In this document: one piece after another, positions 36,947 through 50,300 of the stretch
Layout: each line of letters opens with the position of its first letter
How positions within the stretch are numbered: the first letter of the stretch is position 1
Source of the DNA: Asterochloris sp. CNOR1
Taxonomy: Eukaryota; Chlorophyta; Trebouxiophyceae; Trebouxiales; Trebouxiaceae
Assembly (NCBI GenBank): GCA_963969365.1
Contig: OZ017755.1
Location: 1,550,001 to 1,614,000, forward strand
Direction: 5' to 3'
Length of the DNA: 64,000 bases
Notes under the pieces: generated by a model
The model's database searches: none
Seen by the model: the letters and a program-made list of their open reading frames with translations, nothing else
Told to the model about the DNA's origin: nothing
Translations under genes and position numbers: made by a program

Positions 36947-39900
36947 TCAGGCACGCAGCGTTGTTTGGTGTGGCCATGTTTGTGCTGTGTCGAACTTAGT
37001 GTCTGGTGATCCAGCCCACCGCTCTTCGGCCCTGCCGGACTGCTTCATCATGTCAACTGGTGCAGACTGGCTGTGCTCCAGCTGGCTGGAGCACATGTGG
37101 GGCTCTGCCTGCCAGGCAGGCATGCACATGGCTCCAACACGCGTGGTGGGCAGTGCACGCCTGGTAGGCAGGACATCAGCATCAGATTCCTCCGGCTGAT
37201 GCTCCAGCTGACTGCCCAGGTAGCCGTTTATAGCTGCAGGGGTATCAGCTTTCACCTCCTGCGCACTTGGCTGCTGCTCCTCTCTGCCCATGCTGGTGTC
37301 TGCTGCTGCGACAGCAGCATCCAGCTGAGCTGGGGGTGCAGAGGCAGAGGCTCTTGGGGCGCCTGGCGAGGCTGCCTGCTGCTGCAGCATGGCCCTGCGC
37401 AGCGTGTCCCGCTCCATGGTGGCCTCTATGAGGTCTTTGAAGCTGTGAGGGTTTAGAGTTGCGTCTGCAGCAGGCAGAGAATATGAGCCCTGTGGGGAAG
37501 CTTTGAAATGTGATGTCTTATGCAGCAAGGTGCAGACATGTTGCAACCAAGCTGAACTAGCAGCCAGGCAGAGGTGCAGGCGTGCTCAAAGCTGGGGCTG
37601 AGCATGCATGATCATATAAGCAGCAACGTCAAGGTCAGGCAGCAACAGCAATAGGTAGTGTCCTTAGCAGCTGTGGCACACCTTGCAAGTCGTCAGCCCT
37701 CCCCTCACGAGACTCCTGCCGCTCCTGCAGACCGCTGTGGCCCCTGTAGACACAAAACAGGCGGCACTTGCAATTTCTTCCGAGCTTGGGAGCTCAGCCT
37801 CCAGCCTGCTGGCATTCAAGCTCCCAGTGTTGCCTGAATCAATCAGAACCACACAGACAACCAGGCATGGCAGTGGTTGTGGTTCTACAGAGAGGCGCAC
37901 AGAAAGCAAGCGGGCCCCACTCGCACCCTTCATCTAACGTCAACCCAGGCAAACAGCAGCAACTGCTGCAAAGCGACAACATCAAACGGCAGAGCCCTCA
38001 CATTCACCTGATTGCTACAGTGCCGAACTTGTCCAGGCCCCCCTTGCGCGGCTCCTCTGCCCTCAGCACTCGGTGGATGAGCTCTGCTGGGCGCACCTGC
38101 TCCCCCTTGTCTGCAGCCATCTGGGTTTCCAAGCGCAGCCTGTTGTATCGATCCTCCAGTTCCTGCACACCAGAATTATTTGAAAAGACGCTTTTTGCCA
38201 TTTGTCCTGCAGACATCTAGCCGGTCCTGCGAACGGAGCCATGTTCCTGCAAACCAGCCATCAAGCAGTCTGGCAGACTTGGAGCTTTGCTCATGGGGTT
38301 TCCTCACAGCGCAGCCTCTCAAGTTTGTGCCTCAATTGCTACGCAGCAATGCTGGGCACACCAGCCTTTCTGACGCTTACAGCTGCTGCTTCGCCCTGCT
38401 GCCTGCTGTCTACGCACTGAATATGTTGTGACACATGCTCTCCAGAATTGAGCACAAGGATTGGCAGCGTTTCACCCAGCTGGCAGCCCCCAGTTGCAGG
38501 CCACCTGGGCCCCCGTGAGCTTGGCAGCGACCTTGCTTGATGCCAAGCTTCACCCACGGCCGTAGGCGAGCTTGCTGGGCCCCGCAACTTGACACAATTC
38601 AGGCCCCCCTGCCCAGTGATTGACGTTGCGCTTCACTCACGGTTACCGACCTCTGCTAGGACAAGTCCTGCCCTCCCAATGTCAAACAAATCACGGGACT
38701 CAAACCACCAACCTACCTTGCACTGCACTAATGGCTGACCTCAAGCTTGCAGTGGACGTGTGCTAACCCTGCCCTATAACATGGCATGACTGCAGGCAGT
38801 TCAGCCCGGTTGCTCACCTTGCGCTTCCCGTGGACGGGCAGGTGCACCTCCTCCAGCTTCTTGCGCAGCTGCTTGTCCTTGTACAGGTGGAAGGCTAGCT
38901 TGGCGGGCACCTTCAGGGCGCCTGCCTGGCGCTTCCTGGCTGGCCCCGCAGTCCCCCTCCCACTGCCTGTAGCAGTGGCTTTTCCCTGCGGCCAGCCACA
39001 GCTGTCGGCAGGTGCTGGGGGTGCTTGCAATGGGTGCAGCCGCGTGCTGCATTGCACTTGACCCCAGAACACAGGTGTGTCTGCCCTGACAACAAAAACG
39101 AACTGGTGCAGCTGCAACTGGCGCAGCTGCAACCACACAGCTGCAGGAAGCACAGAAGATCATGCATGGGAGGTCAAGCCAGCCTGTGATGACAGGCAAC
39201 CAAGGAGATGGTTCACCTGAGGAGCTTGTGCCCTTTTGCCGCCCACCGAGTCCTGTGACATGAGGCAGCTCTCCACATGAGTGTTGATGGAAGTCTTCTT
39301 GATGTGCTGCCCGCACACGGGGCAGGTGGCATAGCCGTACGGAGGGGCCTGCTGGGCTGTGCTGGCTGGGGCGGCTGCTGCCTTGGTGGGTGCTGCGTTG
39401 TGCGGCTGCTGGGCTGAGGTGGCGCCCACGCTGGCGCTCCTGCACAGACGATAGGACAGCTACTTGTGAGGCGGGTCCCACGTTGTCCAAGAAAGTGCAT
39501 CTGCAATATGACATGTTCATGCTCGCCTGCTTGTGCAGCTGTCAGGCCCTGAGATAGCACCCAGGCGAGCGCCCCAGCACGGGGATGAACTGTCTGCAGG
39601 ACCACCAGAGTCCAGGCTCCGGCTGGTCATCGAATTCAAGATGACATGCCCCACATCTGCACCCCATTCCCTCTCTGCTGCCATCCCTGCAACGCCTGCA
39701 CATCATCAATTAGCCTGCCACACACCTGTGGCCCTGACTGGGCCCTCCGCCTCCATCAACAGTGGGGCCAAGCATCCACAGACAGGCCAGCACTGTGGTC
39801 TGGAAACGACCCCCAAGGGTCGTGCCCAGGACAGCAGGCAGCCTAGCTGACCACACACCTGCAGCCCCTGGCTAAAGGCCTAGTCGGCTCCACAATTAGC

Positions 39901-41001
39901 AGGTGCAAGCTGCATGCACAAGTCCCGCTGGAACCTATGAGCCGAAGACCAGCTCTCCCCTGCTGCTCTCTGGAATTTGCCAAGTACCTGCGGCCCTTGG
40001 CGGGCTCCTCTGCCTCCACAACAAAGTCTTCATCGTCCGTCTCCTGCCTGCTCTCATCACTGCTCAGTGACACAGCAAGCGAGTCAACCTCTGGAGAGGC
40101 TGCCTCCTCAGCTGCTGGGCGCTTGCGCCCAGAGCTGTTCCCACGCAGAACCCGCCGCTGGGGCCCTGCCTGCGCATCGGCAGCAAGCTGGGCTGCTGGC
40201 CTTTGCATGACAGCGCCGCGCCTCTCACCCCTGCTCCTGGCTACAGCTGATGCTGCCCCCGAGGCTCGTGCTGAGCCACCACCAGACGCCCTGTAAGGTC
40301 ATGTTCAATGCCAGACATCGAGAATTGACCCCCATACAGCAGCTGCTACAGCTTCACCAAGTGCAATGCATATGCACGTGCAGTGTGCAGAGCAAGTGCG
40401 TTCCTATTGGGGCTGCTCTGCCAGAGCAGAGCAAGGCTGCTTGCCTGCATACTCCCCAGGTGCCCCAGCATGATGGTGCTGCCCTGTGGGCAAAATACTT
40501 TGCCAACTAGGCCTTTCCCCACCTGTGCTTGGCATGTGCCTGCGCTGCAGCCACGCAGGCCACCAGGAGTGGCCGCGAGGCAGCCAGGTTCGCAGCCAGG
40601 TCCCGCAGAGCTGTGTTGGGCATGAGGTCCCGCTCATCACACCCTGCCCGGCACTGGGGGCACCTTGCCGCCCCGCTCTGCTGCTGGTGGGCTAGGTTGC
40701 TACGAATGCATGTAGAGCAGACTGCAGCAGAGAGCTGTCTCGGCAGGGGTGAAGTGTCGGTGAACAAGTTTAGTACGAAGAGCTCTTCGCCACAGACACT
40801 TCAGCGCCATTGCCACTTTTTGGCGCAGCTTCTGGGCGGTTTCAGCAGCACAGCCGAAGACATGGACCTACATGAGTGCCCACATCGCAGCATTAAGGGG
40901 AAGTCAAAGGTTGCAGTGCAGATGCTGCAGCTCGCAGATCTGTCCAGGGCCTGCAGCTGCCTGAGCTCTGGATGCTGTGGCCAATCATCCTCCTCTACCA
41001 T
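36947..41001 (-). CDS. RAD18: E3 ubiquitin ligase RAD18 (RING, UBZ4, SAP)
   Basis: RAD18 with RAD6 mono-ubiquitinates PCNA at stalled forks in post-replication repair. Exon 1 (40872-41001) starts MVEEDDWPQHPELRQLQALD and has the first RING half SCSICTATFDFPLMLRCGHS. Exon 2 (about 40523-40721) joins in phase (H-S-F-C) and completes the RING: FCSTCIRSNLAHQQQ then ARCPQCRAGC. Next come low-complexity exons at 40229-40290 and near 40208-39990 (SSDESRQETDDEDF), then a UBZ4 C2HC finger near 39340-39240 (CPVCGQHIKKTSINTHVESC). A SAP-like region near 38930-38815 (KVPAKLAFHLYKDKQLRKKL) continues near 38165-38030 (ELEDRYNRLRLETQMAADKG). The order RING-UBZ4-SAP is diagnostic. An exon near 37470-37430 has HSFKDLIEATM, and the frame then continues as an Ala/Gln-rich tail to the stop at 36947. 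Middle exon borders and the 37664-37933 region are uncertain. Confidence 0.85.
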
Positions 41002-41311
41002 TGCTATGATGCGATGTGGACTGCAGCCGTGCTGCCGCCTTAAGCGGGACCCTCAGAAAGGACCTGTTGGCTGCAAGAAAAGATGATTGTGGCGCCTAAT
41101 GATGGTAAGTCATGGTAAGTCTTTGTTTTTATTCTTACATCTTACTTACTGGCCGCTATGCAATGGCTGAGCCAACGGATGAGGGCCAGGCCTACCTTTT
41201 GCATACGTTGGATAAACATGACTGGGCCAATGCGGCTAACAGGAATAATCATCTAATGCGCCTGTTTTGCTGCATGCTCCATGTCTGTAAGACTGCTGAT
41301 TGCTACTTGGT
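41002..41311. promoter_or_regulatory. Upstream region of RAD18 / downstream of the HNH-Myb gene
   Basis: About 310 nt, locally A/T-richer than its surroundings (tttgtttttattcttac near 41123), lie between two minus-strand genes. It should hold the RAD18 promoter and the 3' UTR of the upstream gene. It also contains a short repeat atggtaagtcatggtaagt at 41102-41120. No known element is recognised. Confidence 0.3.
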
Positions 41312-44300
41312 TCAGAGGGAGAAGCAGGGCATAGCAGATGCATGCTCAAACATGCCACGCAACCGTGCAATCCTATCTTGGATGAGCTGTGTTTCGGGGC
41401 CTGGGAGGTCACACTGTTGCCAAGGGAGGGGTTGCATTGTGAGATCTGGCACATGACCACCAGTCTGGGGCATCAAACTGTTGACCAAACGACACGGGCT
41501 GCCGCCAGCAGCTGGGCCGTCTGCCTGAGGATTGCATGCACCGTCAGCAGCAGGCATGCTGGTGTCTGCTTCTGCTGGTGCTGCGATGGCAGGCAGCGCC
41601 TCTGCTGACTCTAGTGCAGATGGCTGCTGCTGGGGCCCCAGCACTCCCTGGCCAGGCCGCTGTCCTGCCTCGACAGCACCTGCTGTCCAGGCTGCCTGAC
41701 TGCTGATCAGCACAGGGGTGGATGGGCCAGAGCTTGCAGGGCTGCCCATCCCCACATCCAGTGCGAAAGAAGAGCTAGCGCCCTGCACAGCCACTAGTCA
41801 TTCAGTAATAAGCAAGGTGGCCAGCACCCACGCCCAACAGCACACATTTGAGATTGCTGGACAACCCTAAGGCAGAGAAGGCGTGAGTTTAACGAGCAAC
41901 TGGACCCACAGCACCCTTAGCTGATTCACCTTGTGGGAGGCTGGTGGCAAGAGGCTGGGAGACCCAGATAGTGCTGAGATCTGTCTGGGTGAAGCGGGCT
42001 GTGCGGCTTCACCATCCACCCCAGAGAACCCAGACCCTGCATCATCAAGCTGCAATCGCGCTGTGCTGCCTGTGACTGCCGTGCAGCCACCCTCTGTATC
42101 AGCTCCGGCTGCCGGTGCATCCAAAAGGTGCACCACAGGCTGCTGCGTGGGCGCTGCCACCGTGCCCTGCCGCCTGCTGCTTGCTGCGGCTGCCGCTGCT
42201 GCTGCCACTAGCTGACTGGCGACAGCAGCAGCACCCTCCAGCACTGCAGCTGCTCCCTCAACCTCTGGACCTGCAGCCAGCTCCGGGCCAGCACTCTGCA
42301 GCCCCAGTTCCTGCAGGCCTGAACTGCCCTCACTGCGGCCCTCCATGCTGCCCTGTGCTGCCTGAGCAGGCCTTGGACTGACGAGTTGGGGCTCAGCAAC
42401 AGTTTGCTGCAGACTGCTGGCCTTATCAGAGGTGGCCTCCTCATCCCTGCTGCTGACAGCACTGCCTGCAGCACGCGGCTTATGCTGAGCAGGCTGCGGG
42501 CTCAGGTGGGACTGCATGCTCTGGCTGTCCGCAGAATCGTAGCATGAGCTGCTGCCAGAGTCTGAGCGGGTATCCCCGCTGCTGCCCTGGCAATTGCTGG
42601 AGCCGCTGGACCGAGCCGCCGAAGAGTCCCAGCTGCTTGAAGCAGCCCCTTGCCCAGCTGCTGCAACATGTTCCAGCTGCAGCCTGAGCATGCCCTCCAT
42701 CTCCGCTGCAGCAGCATGTTTGCAGTTGTGTAGATCTGCTGCAGCGTCCCCAGACGATTGGGGCCGCTCCACCCCCCTTGCTGCTGCAGGATCCTGCGGC
42801 TGAGGCCCACTGCAGGGCGGGCAAGATCTGCGGCCCTGTCTAGTCCAGACTGCAGAGGCAAGCACATCCTCCTCAGGAGGGTGCGGCTGCGAGGTGTGAG
42901 AGCGCTGTCGGCTGGTGGTGGGCGGTGACAGCGGAATCAGGAGCGTGGACGACATCGGAGATGAGCAGCTAAGTGCGGAGCCCTGGTGTGAGATGCTGGC
43001 CTGGTGCATCTGCGCAGCCAGGCCTCCTGGACTGGACGGCCCTGCAGGCAGATGATCCCAATCAGCAGACAAGCAGCTGGGGGGCCAGGCTGCACATGGC
43101 CCAGAAGCAGAGGTGAACGCCGTCTGGCCGCGCAGCCCAGGCCCCCAGGATGACACTGTAGGCCAATCACAAAATTTGATATGTTGAGCAAGTGCAAAGA
43201 GGTGGGACTGCCAAGACGGGCACACTCCATGCAGATACAGCGGTTGGGCACAGAGACTCTCTGAGCGGCCAGCTAGACATGCTACAGAAACTGAGAGGGA
43301 AATTTCTGCATGCAGGCATGAGCTGCTGGCCTCTTGCATGCGCAGACGTGCACTTGCGCTGCCAGGTCCCCCAGGGCTTGACAATGCTGCCGCTTGACTG
43401 ACGCTGCAGGCCAAAACCAGGTCTCGTGCCAACCAGAATGCCAAGATGTGCAGCACTGCAGAATGAGGATTGTAAGTGCAATAGAGCTGCAGTGCGATGT
43501 CAGAGAACAGCTGAGCACTCAGAGCTAGAGGCAGCACAGGCAGGCAGCCAGAGTGTCTCTGTGCCATGCACTACTAAATACACGGGACAGGTGGCATGTG
43601 AGCTCATGAGGCTCACTCCTATGGGGCTCGAGCCCGTCTATATACATACAACAGAGGCTGGCACAGAGAGGATGGTGAGCACACCTTCCTTCCCTAAGTC
43701 TGCAGCCCCGCCTCTAGCAGCAGCTGCTTGCCCAGCAACTTCCATCAGCGCTGCAGCATTGTTGATCAGCATGAGGCTGCGCAGGTCCATGCCCTCAGGG
43801 CTCTTCGGAGCGCGCCCCGGAGTGCAGACACAGCGCCGACTGCTGTTCTGCGCGCTGGCGGTCACTACCTGAGCCTGCAGGGGCCACAGGCAGCATTCGC
43901 GTCCAAGCAGCTGCTCTCCTGCGCGCAGGCGACGACAACTTGGGTCTGCGGGACCACAGGCAGTCATCAAAGACAGCTAGCAAAAAGGCAGCTTGCAGTG
44001 CTGCATGCTGGGCGATGTTGCGGGGCCTGCAAGGGCCCCTGGCAATGATCCCACTGACACAACTGCTACCTGGCTGTGCTGATGCCGCGTGGCTTGAATC
44101 CCACCGCAAGGAGTACAGAGAAAATTGTCATTCAAGGACTTGCACAGTCTGAGAAGCAGCCTGACTGCTGCTGACCATCTTGAAGGAACGTTCTATCATG
44201 ACTCTCAGAAAAGCCCCAGCGACAGCCTCCCAAAGGGCATTCTCGTTCAGAAGCTGCTTATGTACAGACATGCCAGCAGCTCTGACCAAACACAGTTGTG

Positions 44301-47300
44301 AGGACAGATACCAAGTCATGAAGGCTGAACAGATTCACCTCTGCCATGACAAGCTCCTTCCTGAGCTGCTCGATCTGCAGCTGGTAGCGCTGGGCTGCGA
44401 ATGCCTGGAACTGCTGAACACATGCCAGCAGCTCTGACCAAACACAGTTGTGAGGACAGATACCAAGTCATGAAGGTTGAACAGATTCACCTCTGCCATG
44501 ACAAGCTCCTTCCTGAGCTGCTCGATCTGCGGCTGGTAGCGCTGGGCTGCGAATGCCTGGAACTGCTGAACACAGTCTGGAAAGACCTGCTCTGCGGTCA
44601 GCCCCAGCCTTTGAATGACCTGCAACATCCAATAGAGCAGCGTCGAATCAGACAGCGCAGCAGATGGGCAGCTGTTCCTAGGGGGTTAAGTCATGCCTAA
44701 GAGGTGGTTGGCCTTGTGCTGCCTCCACAGATCTGTGTCCTAGACTTTGGTGGCACACTCTGCCATGACCCAGCTAAGTGCAAGCCTGAGCTGCCCTGCC
44801 CCTTTGCCATGCTGTGCTGCTGTGCGAAAGCTGTGACAGCCGGCACCTGATGCCAGTGTCCTTCTGCGCTTCGGCTGTGTCACCCACCTGGAACACCATG
44901 ACAGATGCTAGCTTCTGATGATGTGTCAGCACCTCCTCTGCAGCCTCACTGTGGGCAGCAGCGGCCTCCACTGAGCTCCGCAGGCAGCTGCACGCAATGC
45001 CTGCATGCAGTGCAGCGCTCAAGAGCATGGGTTGACAGTTTGTGCTGCAATGATCAAGGTCAAAGGCATGGAAGGTAGGGAGCATGGCTTAGACACAGCC
45101 TGAGGCCTGCCACAGGTGCACCAGGCTGCCACCAGTTGCCCTGCTGAAGCCAGCGCAGATGCTGTGCATTTCTGACTCTGCTGCCTCAGGACACCAGCCT
45201 GCTGGCAGACTGCGCGTATGGAGCCTGCGTAGTTGCAGTGTGCCAGTGAAGCCATGGGCCCCTACAGGGTCCTGGGCACAGCAGACAGGCACAGCTAGTC
45301 GGCCTCACCACTGTCCTGCAGCTGCGCCTTGGCCTGCGCCTCTGACGCCTTCAGCTGACTCAGCCGCATCTCCAGCTGCAGCTGCTCATGCTGCTGCTTC
45401 CCCTGCCGCTGCTGCAGCTTGTGGGCCAGCTGCAGCGCATCTGCCGCGGCTTGCTGTGCTGCAGCCAACCTTCTGCTTGATGATGCCAGGTTCCCCTGCA
45501 GGGCTGCGCAGTTTGAGCCTTCCCTGCCCTTCCCGGAGAATGGTAAGAGCACTGGGTCCCAGCAGCAGCCCAGCAGCAGTGCAGCCGACTGTTTGGCAAC
45601 CAGGCACACTGCATCTTCAGCCGTGCACGCCTGCTGCTTCCAAGATGAGACCGCATCAGACACCTTAGGCAGCATTGCTGGCAGACACAGTGCATGCTTC
45701 ACTGCAGCTGATTGCATGGACCACCAGGAAATCTGCACACATCCAAGCAGCAAGCAGCCCGCAACCACCTGCCTCTTGTCCCCAGCAACCACTCCACCCC
45801 ATGTGAGGCAATCTACTGACAAGTCGCGTCCCACTAGGCTGCTATGCCCAGCAGCCACTTCTAGCTGCTAGCTCTGGGCGTCTTTCAGCCTTCCTGCTGG
45901 TCACAGCCTGATTTCCCTTGAACTTGTCCGCACCAGCAAATTTTCACCTGAAGCGGCTTGTTCTCTGCAGACATGACAAAACCTCTACCCAATCAAGTGT
46001 ACATGGGCACCTGACAATGGAAACCTTTCCCACCTCCTGCTCACCTCAAGCTGCTTGTTATGGTCAGCCAACGTCTCAGCCTTCCTGGTGAACGCTGCGC
46101 ACTCCTCCCTGCATCGCTGCAGCTGCTGTTCCAGCTTCTGCTGGTCCTGGCTCAGCTGCCTGATCTGCTGCGATGCCGCCTCCTGCTTTCTGTGCAGCCC
46201 CTGGAGGTCCCTCTGCTGCGCCTTCACAGTGCATGCAATGTTGAGCACTGGGGTATTACATTCTTTGTGGTGGTCCTGCTAGCTGGGTATAAAATGCAGC
46301 TGTAAACGTGGCAGGCATGCACTGAGGTGCACCTGCCAGTCCCTGGAAAGCGCAATGTCAGCGGCCAGGCTGAACTGCCTGCAGTCATGGCCAAGCGGGG
46401 CATCCAGTGAAGCGCTGGCACTGCTTGTGCTGTCAGTGCACACCCGTAGCGAGGCTCACACTGTCCGCTTTCGGCATCTTCTCTCCTGGACAGACAACCT
46501 CCTCACCTCAACATGATTCCTTGCTGTCAGCAGCTGCTCCTGCTTCTGCTGCAGCTCAGAGTCCACCTGTTGCCTGATGCCTGGCACCGCATCCATCCGT
46601 CTTCCTAGCTGCTGAAGCAGGGAGTCAGCTGCTATAAGGAGGCTTGCAGGGCCAGGCTCTGCACCTCCTGCAGGGCATGCAGGCTCACCTGGAGTCCGTT
46701 TCCTGAGAGTTGCTCCATGGAGATGCAGTGCATTGCTTGATTCACATAGCTTTGTAGACAGCGGAGTGATGCAGTTGTGGACACTATACGGACAGGCAGC
46801 AGACGCCCAGAGCAGATGGATGGTGAAGGGTTGCCCCCCAAAGCAACAAGCCAAGAGCAAGGGTAAGAGTGCAGGCATGACCTTCTCCAGCGATGCACAT
46901 GGCAGTGGGGGACACCGGCGCCCTTGCAGCAGGTGTATCTGCACTGGCACCGCCACTGCACTTCTGTTGCTGCCCCTTCTGCACTCTGCCTGCCCGTCCT
47001 GTTGCTGATGCTGGCCTGGCAGCCGCACCCCTTGGTGTTCCCCTTGGCGTGCTGAGTGTGCCCCGCGGCGTAGTTGCAGCAGATGTGCCTGCAGCATGCA
47101 CTGCAGCTGTCAGTCTCAGGCCCTAGGTCAGCCCCTTGCACATGTCTCTTTATACAGTGGTTACATGCAAAGCTGCATGGCCTCAGGTAGCTCATCAGAG
47201 TCAACTCACCTGTCAGCACACAAGCATGAGGGCTGCTGCGTGCAATGGTAAGGGACAGCTGCTGCATGCAGCCCTCCATGCATTCACGTAAATAGCAGGG

Positions 47301-50300
47301 CAACAGAGTCAGGCCCCCACCTGGGGTGGCCCTGCTAGTTGCAGCCCTGCAGCTCTAAGTAATCAGACATGTAGCACCTGTAAGCCTTCTTGTTTAAGGA
47401 ATGTTGGCCTCTGACCTGGAGTAGTGCTGCCAAACGCTATCCGTGAGCCCCTGGGTGTTGTGCTGCCTGACTTGCTGGCCTGCAGGCCACTCCCTGGCAA
47501 GCTGCTGCGCCTGGCAGCAGCCTTCTGCAGGTTGGCCCATTTGTCCTGCAACAAGGTGAGGCATCGTCAAGCCGACCGCGGCTCCCCAGCACATCAAATG
47601 CCATGCAGCCTATTGTTCAGAGGCAACATGCAAGGCGCAGGTCCTACAAACACAGGAGGCCTCAGCATACAGGACGGCGGCTTGTTCCTGACACGGCCCA
47701 CCTTCAGGTTTGTCCCTGACTTGGACTGCAGCAACGGGAAGCTCCTGTCCCTGCAAATGGCCTCCCATGCCCCTCTGCCATGCTTCTGCAGCAGAGCACC
47801 AGCGGCATTGGCTTGAGATACACGCCTCGTGCTGTGCACAAGCTTGCCAGCTGAGTCCATTCGGAGTCATTCACTGAACCAGTGCACCGGCATGTCATGC
47901 AGTCAAGTTGGGTTTGGAGAGCAGCCTGACACCTGGCCAGCAGAGTTTGGGCCTTTTGTGGATTCTGCGGCATGGCAGCATCACCAGCAAGCAGGCCAAC
48001 AGTAAGACTCCTGCTGTGGCAGGCTGAACTTGAGAGCTCACCGCCACACCCTGCCTGAGCTGCTCAGTCTCTGCCTCAGTCCATCGCCTGCGCCCTTGCC
48101 CTGGGCTGCCTGCTACCAAGTGCCTGTAAGTATGGACACGCAGACAGCGCCCGCTTGAAGGCATGCCAATTGTTGTACTGATTGCTGCAGCACTGTGCTG
48201 TTTTCTGCAAGCTATGACACTGTTTGCCTTTGTGCACACAGCGGTGTGCAGGTGCGACCAGCAAAGAAGAATGCAAAGCTGCAGCCATGCCCACCTGCGC
48301 TCAGCAGCAATCTCCCTCTCAGGTATCTGCTCCAGCCCGCCGTTCCAGTTCACAGGCAGGCTGCTGAAGTCCAGGCAGCTCATGCCAACCAGGCTGCCGC
48401 CTGCTGCAGGCACCACTGAAGGCTGGGCAGGGTTCCTGTCCCCCATGGCATGCGTATTGGGGGACAGAGGCACCATGGGCACTCGCTCCCAGCTCTGTGC
48501 AGCACTGCCTGCCTGCTGACTGCTGTGGGGCTTGGCACCCAATGTGCTGCCGGCAGGCTGGCCAGCAGCTATGGCAGCTGACACCTGTGCGAGCTTCAAA
48601 TACTGCTGCTGGCCAGGCACTGCAGCACTGCACTCGTCACCCGTTTGGCTTCTGCCCAGCGCGCTGGGCTCCTGAGTCGGCAGGCGCCCCACTTCAGGGC
48701 TCTTTTGAGCCGGCTGAAGCGCGCCGTTGCCCAACAGCGGCAAACCACTTGCAGACCCTGCAGGCCTCAGGCTGGGGCTGGCAGATCGGGACAGTGACAG
48801 GGCACCACCTGCCGCCCCTGCCTCTGGCGCCAGGCTGGGGCTGACAGAGCGGGACAGGCTGGGACTGGCAGATGAGGATCTGCTGGCCGAGCTGCGCTGG
48901 GGATGGGCCAGGTTGCTGGCCGCCGGCGGCTGCAGGCAGACCGATCCCTGGCGGGCCCGGCATGAGGCCTGGTGGTGGTGGGCTGAGAAACTGGCCACCA
49001 GGCTGCTCAGGCCTGAGCCTATGCGGCTGATGTCCTGGCCGCCACCCTGGGCATCCAAAGTTTCGAGCTCAGGCTCAGCAGTGGTGCTGCTGGGGCCCAA
49101 GGTAACTCCGCTGCTGCCCTGGGCGTCCGAATCTGCAAGCCTAGGCTCAGCAGCATCGCCACTGGTGCCGGTCAGCTGTTGAGAATTTTCTACTGGCTTG
49201 CCTGCTGGAGATTGAGCTGAGGCGCTGCTCAAGCCAGCCACAGAGTGGCGGGAGGGGACAGCTGGGGAGGCAGGTAACACCTGGGTGGCCGCCTCTTCAG
49301 AGCCTGCCACCTCTGCAGCTGCGGCCGCACCTGTGGCATCGCCAACAGGCTGCCTGCTGCTGCCTGGCCGCTGCTTCTGCAGGTGCCGGCTGCCACCACT
49401 TTCCTGGTGCCCCATCAGAATTGCAGCAGCTTCACCTAGAGCTGCATCTGCCTGCTTGCCTAACTGCTCGACATTGCTGGCCTGGGCGCCAGCGCTGCCC
49501 TGTACACCCAGCGGCAGCAGGCAGCCAGCTGTGCCCCTGTCAGGCTCTGCTCGCAGCTGGAGGCCAGCCATCGCACCCTCCAACCCAGCAAGCGCTGCGC
49601 CGGCACCCTGCACCTGAATGGGGCGGCTCCTCCTTGCTGGACCACCACTGCCTGTGCTGCTGCTCCTACTCAGCTGTAGTCCTGCTGTCGCAGTCCCCAG
49701 GCTAGCCGGAAGTGCGCTGTGAGCCCCGGCTCTGTTCTGCTCTGTCAGCACTGCCCTGACTTCTTGCCCCTGTTCTGAGCCAGCAGCTGCAGAGCCACTG
49801 CCACTCAGCTGCAATGCGGCCATTGAAGCGCTGAGCATGGCCCCAGACAGCGCCTCTGCCCGCTCCCCTGCGTCCAGCTGCGTGAACCACCAGCTGGCCT
49901 TCTGCAGCCCCATGCGGCGCACCTCCTGCAGGAAGTGCTCTGCCTGCAGCCCAGAGCGCAGCACCGACAGATGCAGCAGAAACTCCAGCCTGCAGGGCAG
50001 ATGCAGCATGCCTCAGGGTATGAGGGTGTGAGGCCTGTATGGTGCCCAACGTAGTAGCGATGGCTGCAGCAACGACTGCAGCCTGCACGGCAGCCGCAAC
50101 AGACCGCAGGGTGTGAGGCCTGACTGACTCCAAGCAATGCACTGATGTCGGCCTGCAGGGCAGCAGCAATGCCAGTGGGGCCGCAGCGCACCATAGATTG
50201 AGCACATGCAGCTTGGACTGCAGCAGCAGCTTGCCAGCAGCTAGGCCTACTAGTGGGAAGTAGCATGCTTGAGGGAACGCATGGCTGCTAGCTGCAGGGG

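Noticed and set aside
38675-38750. tRNA-like 3' half on the minus strand (GGTTTGAGTCCCGTG)
   Set aside because: The T-stem does not pair and no cloverleaf can be drawn.
43605-43650. Possible tRNA (palindromic ggggctcgagccc resembling a B box)
   Set aside because: The loop is GCTCGAG rather than TTCGAAT, and no acceptor stem or A-box pairing is found around it.
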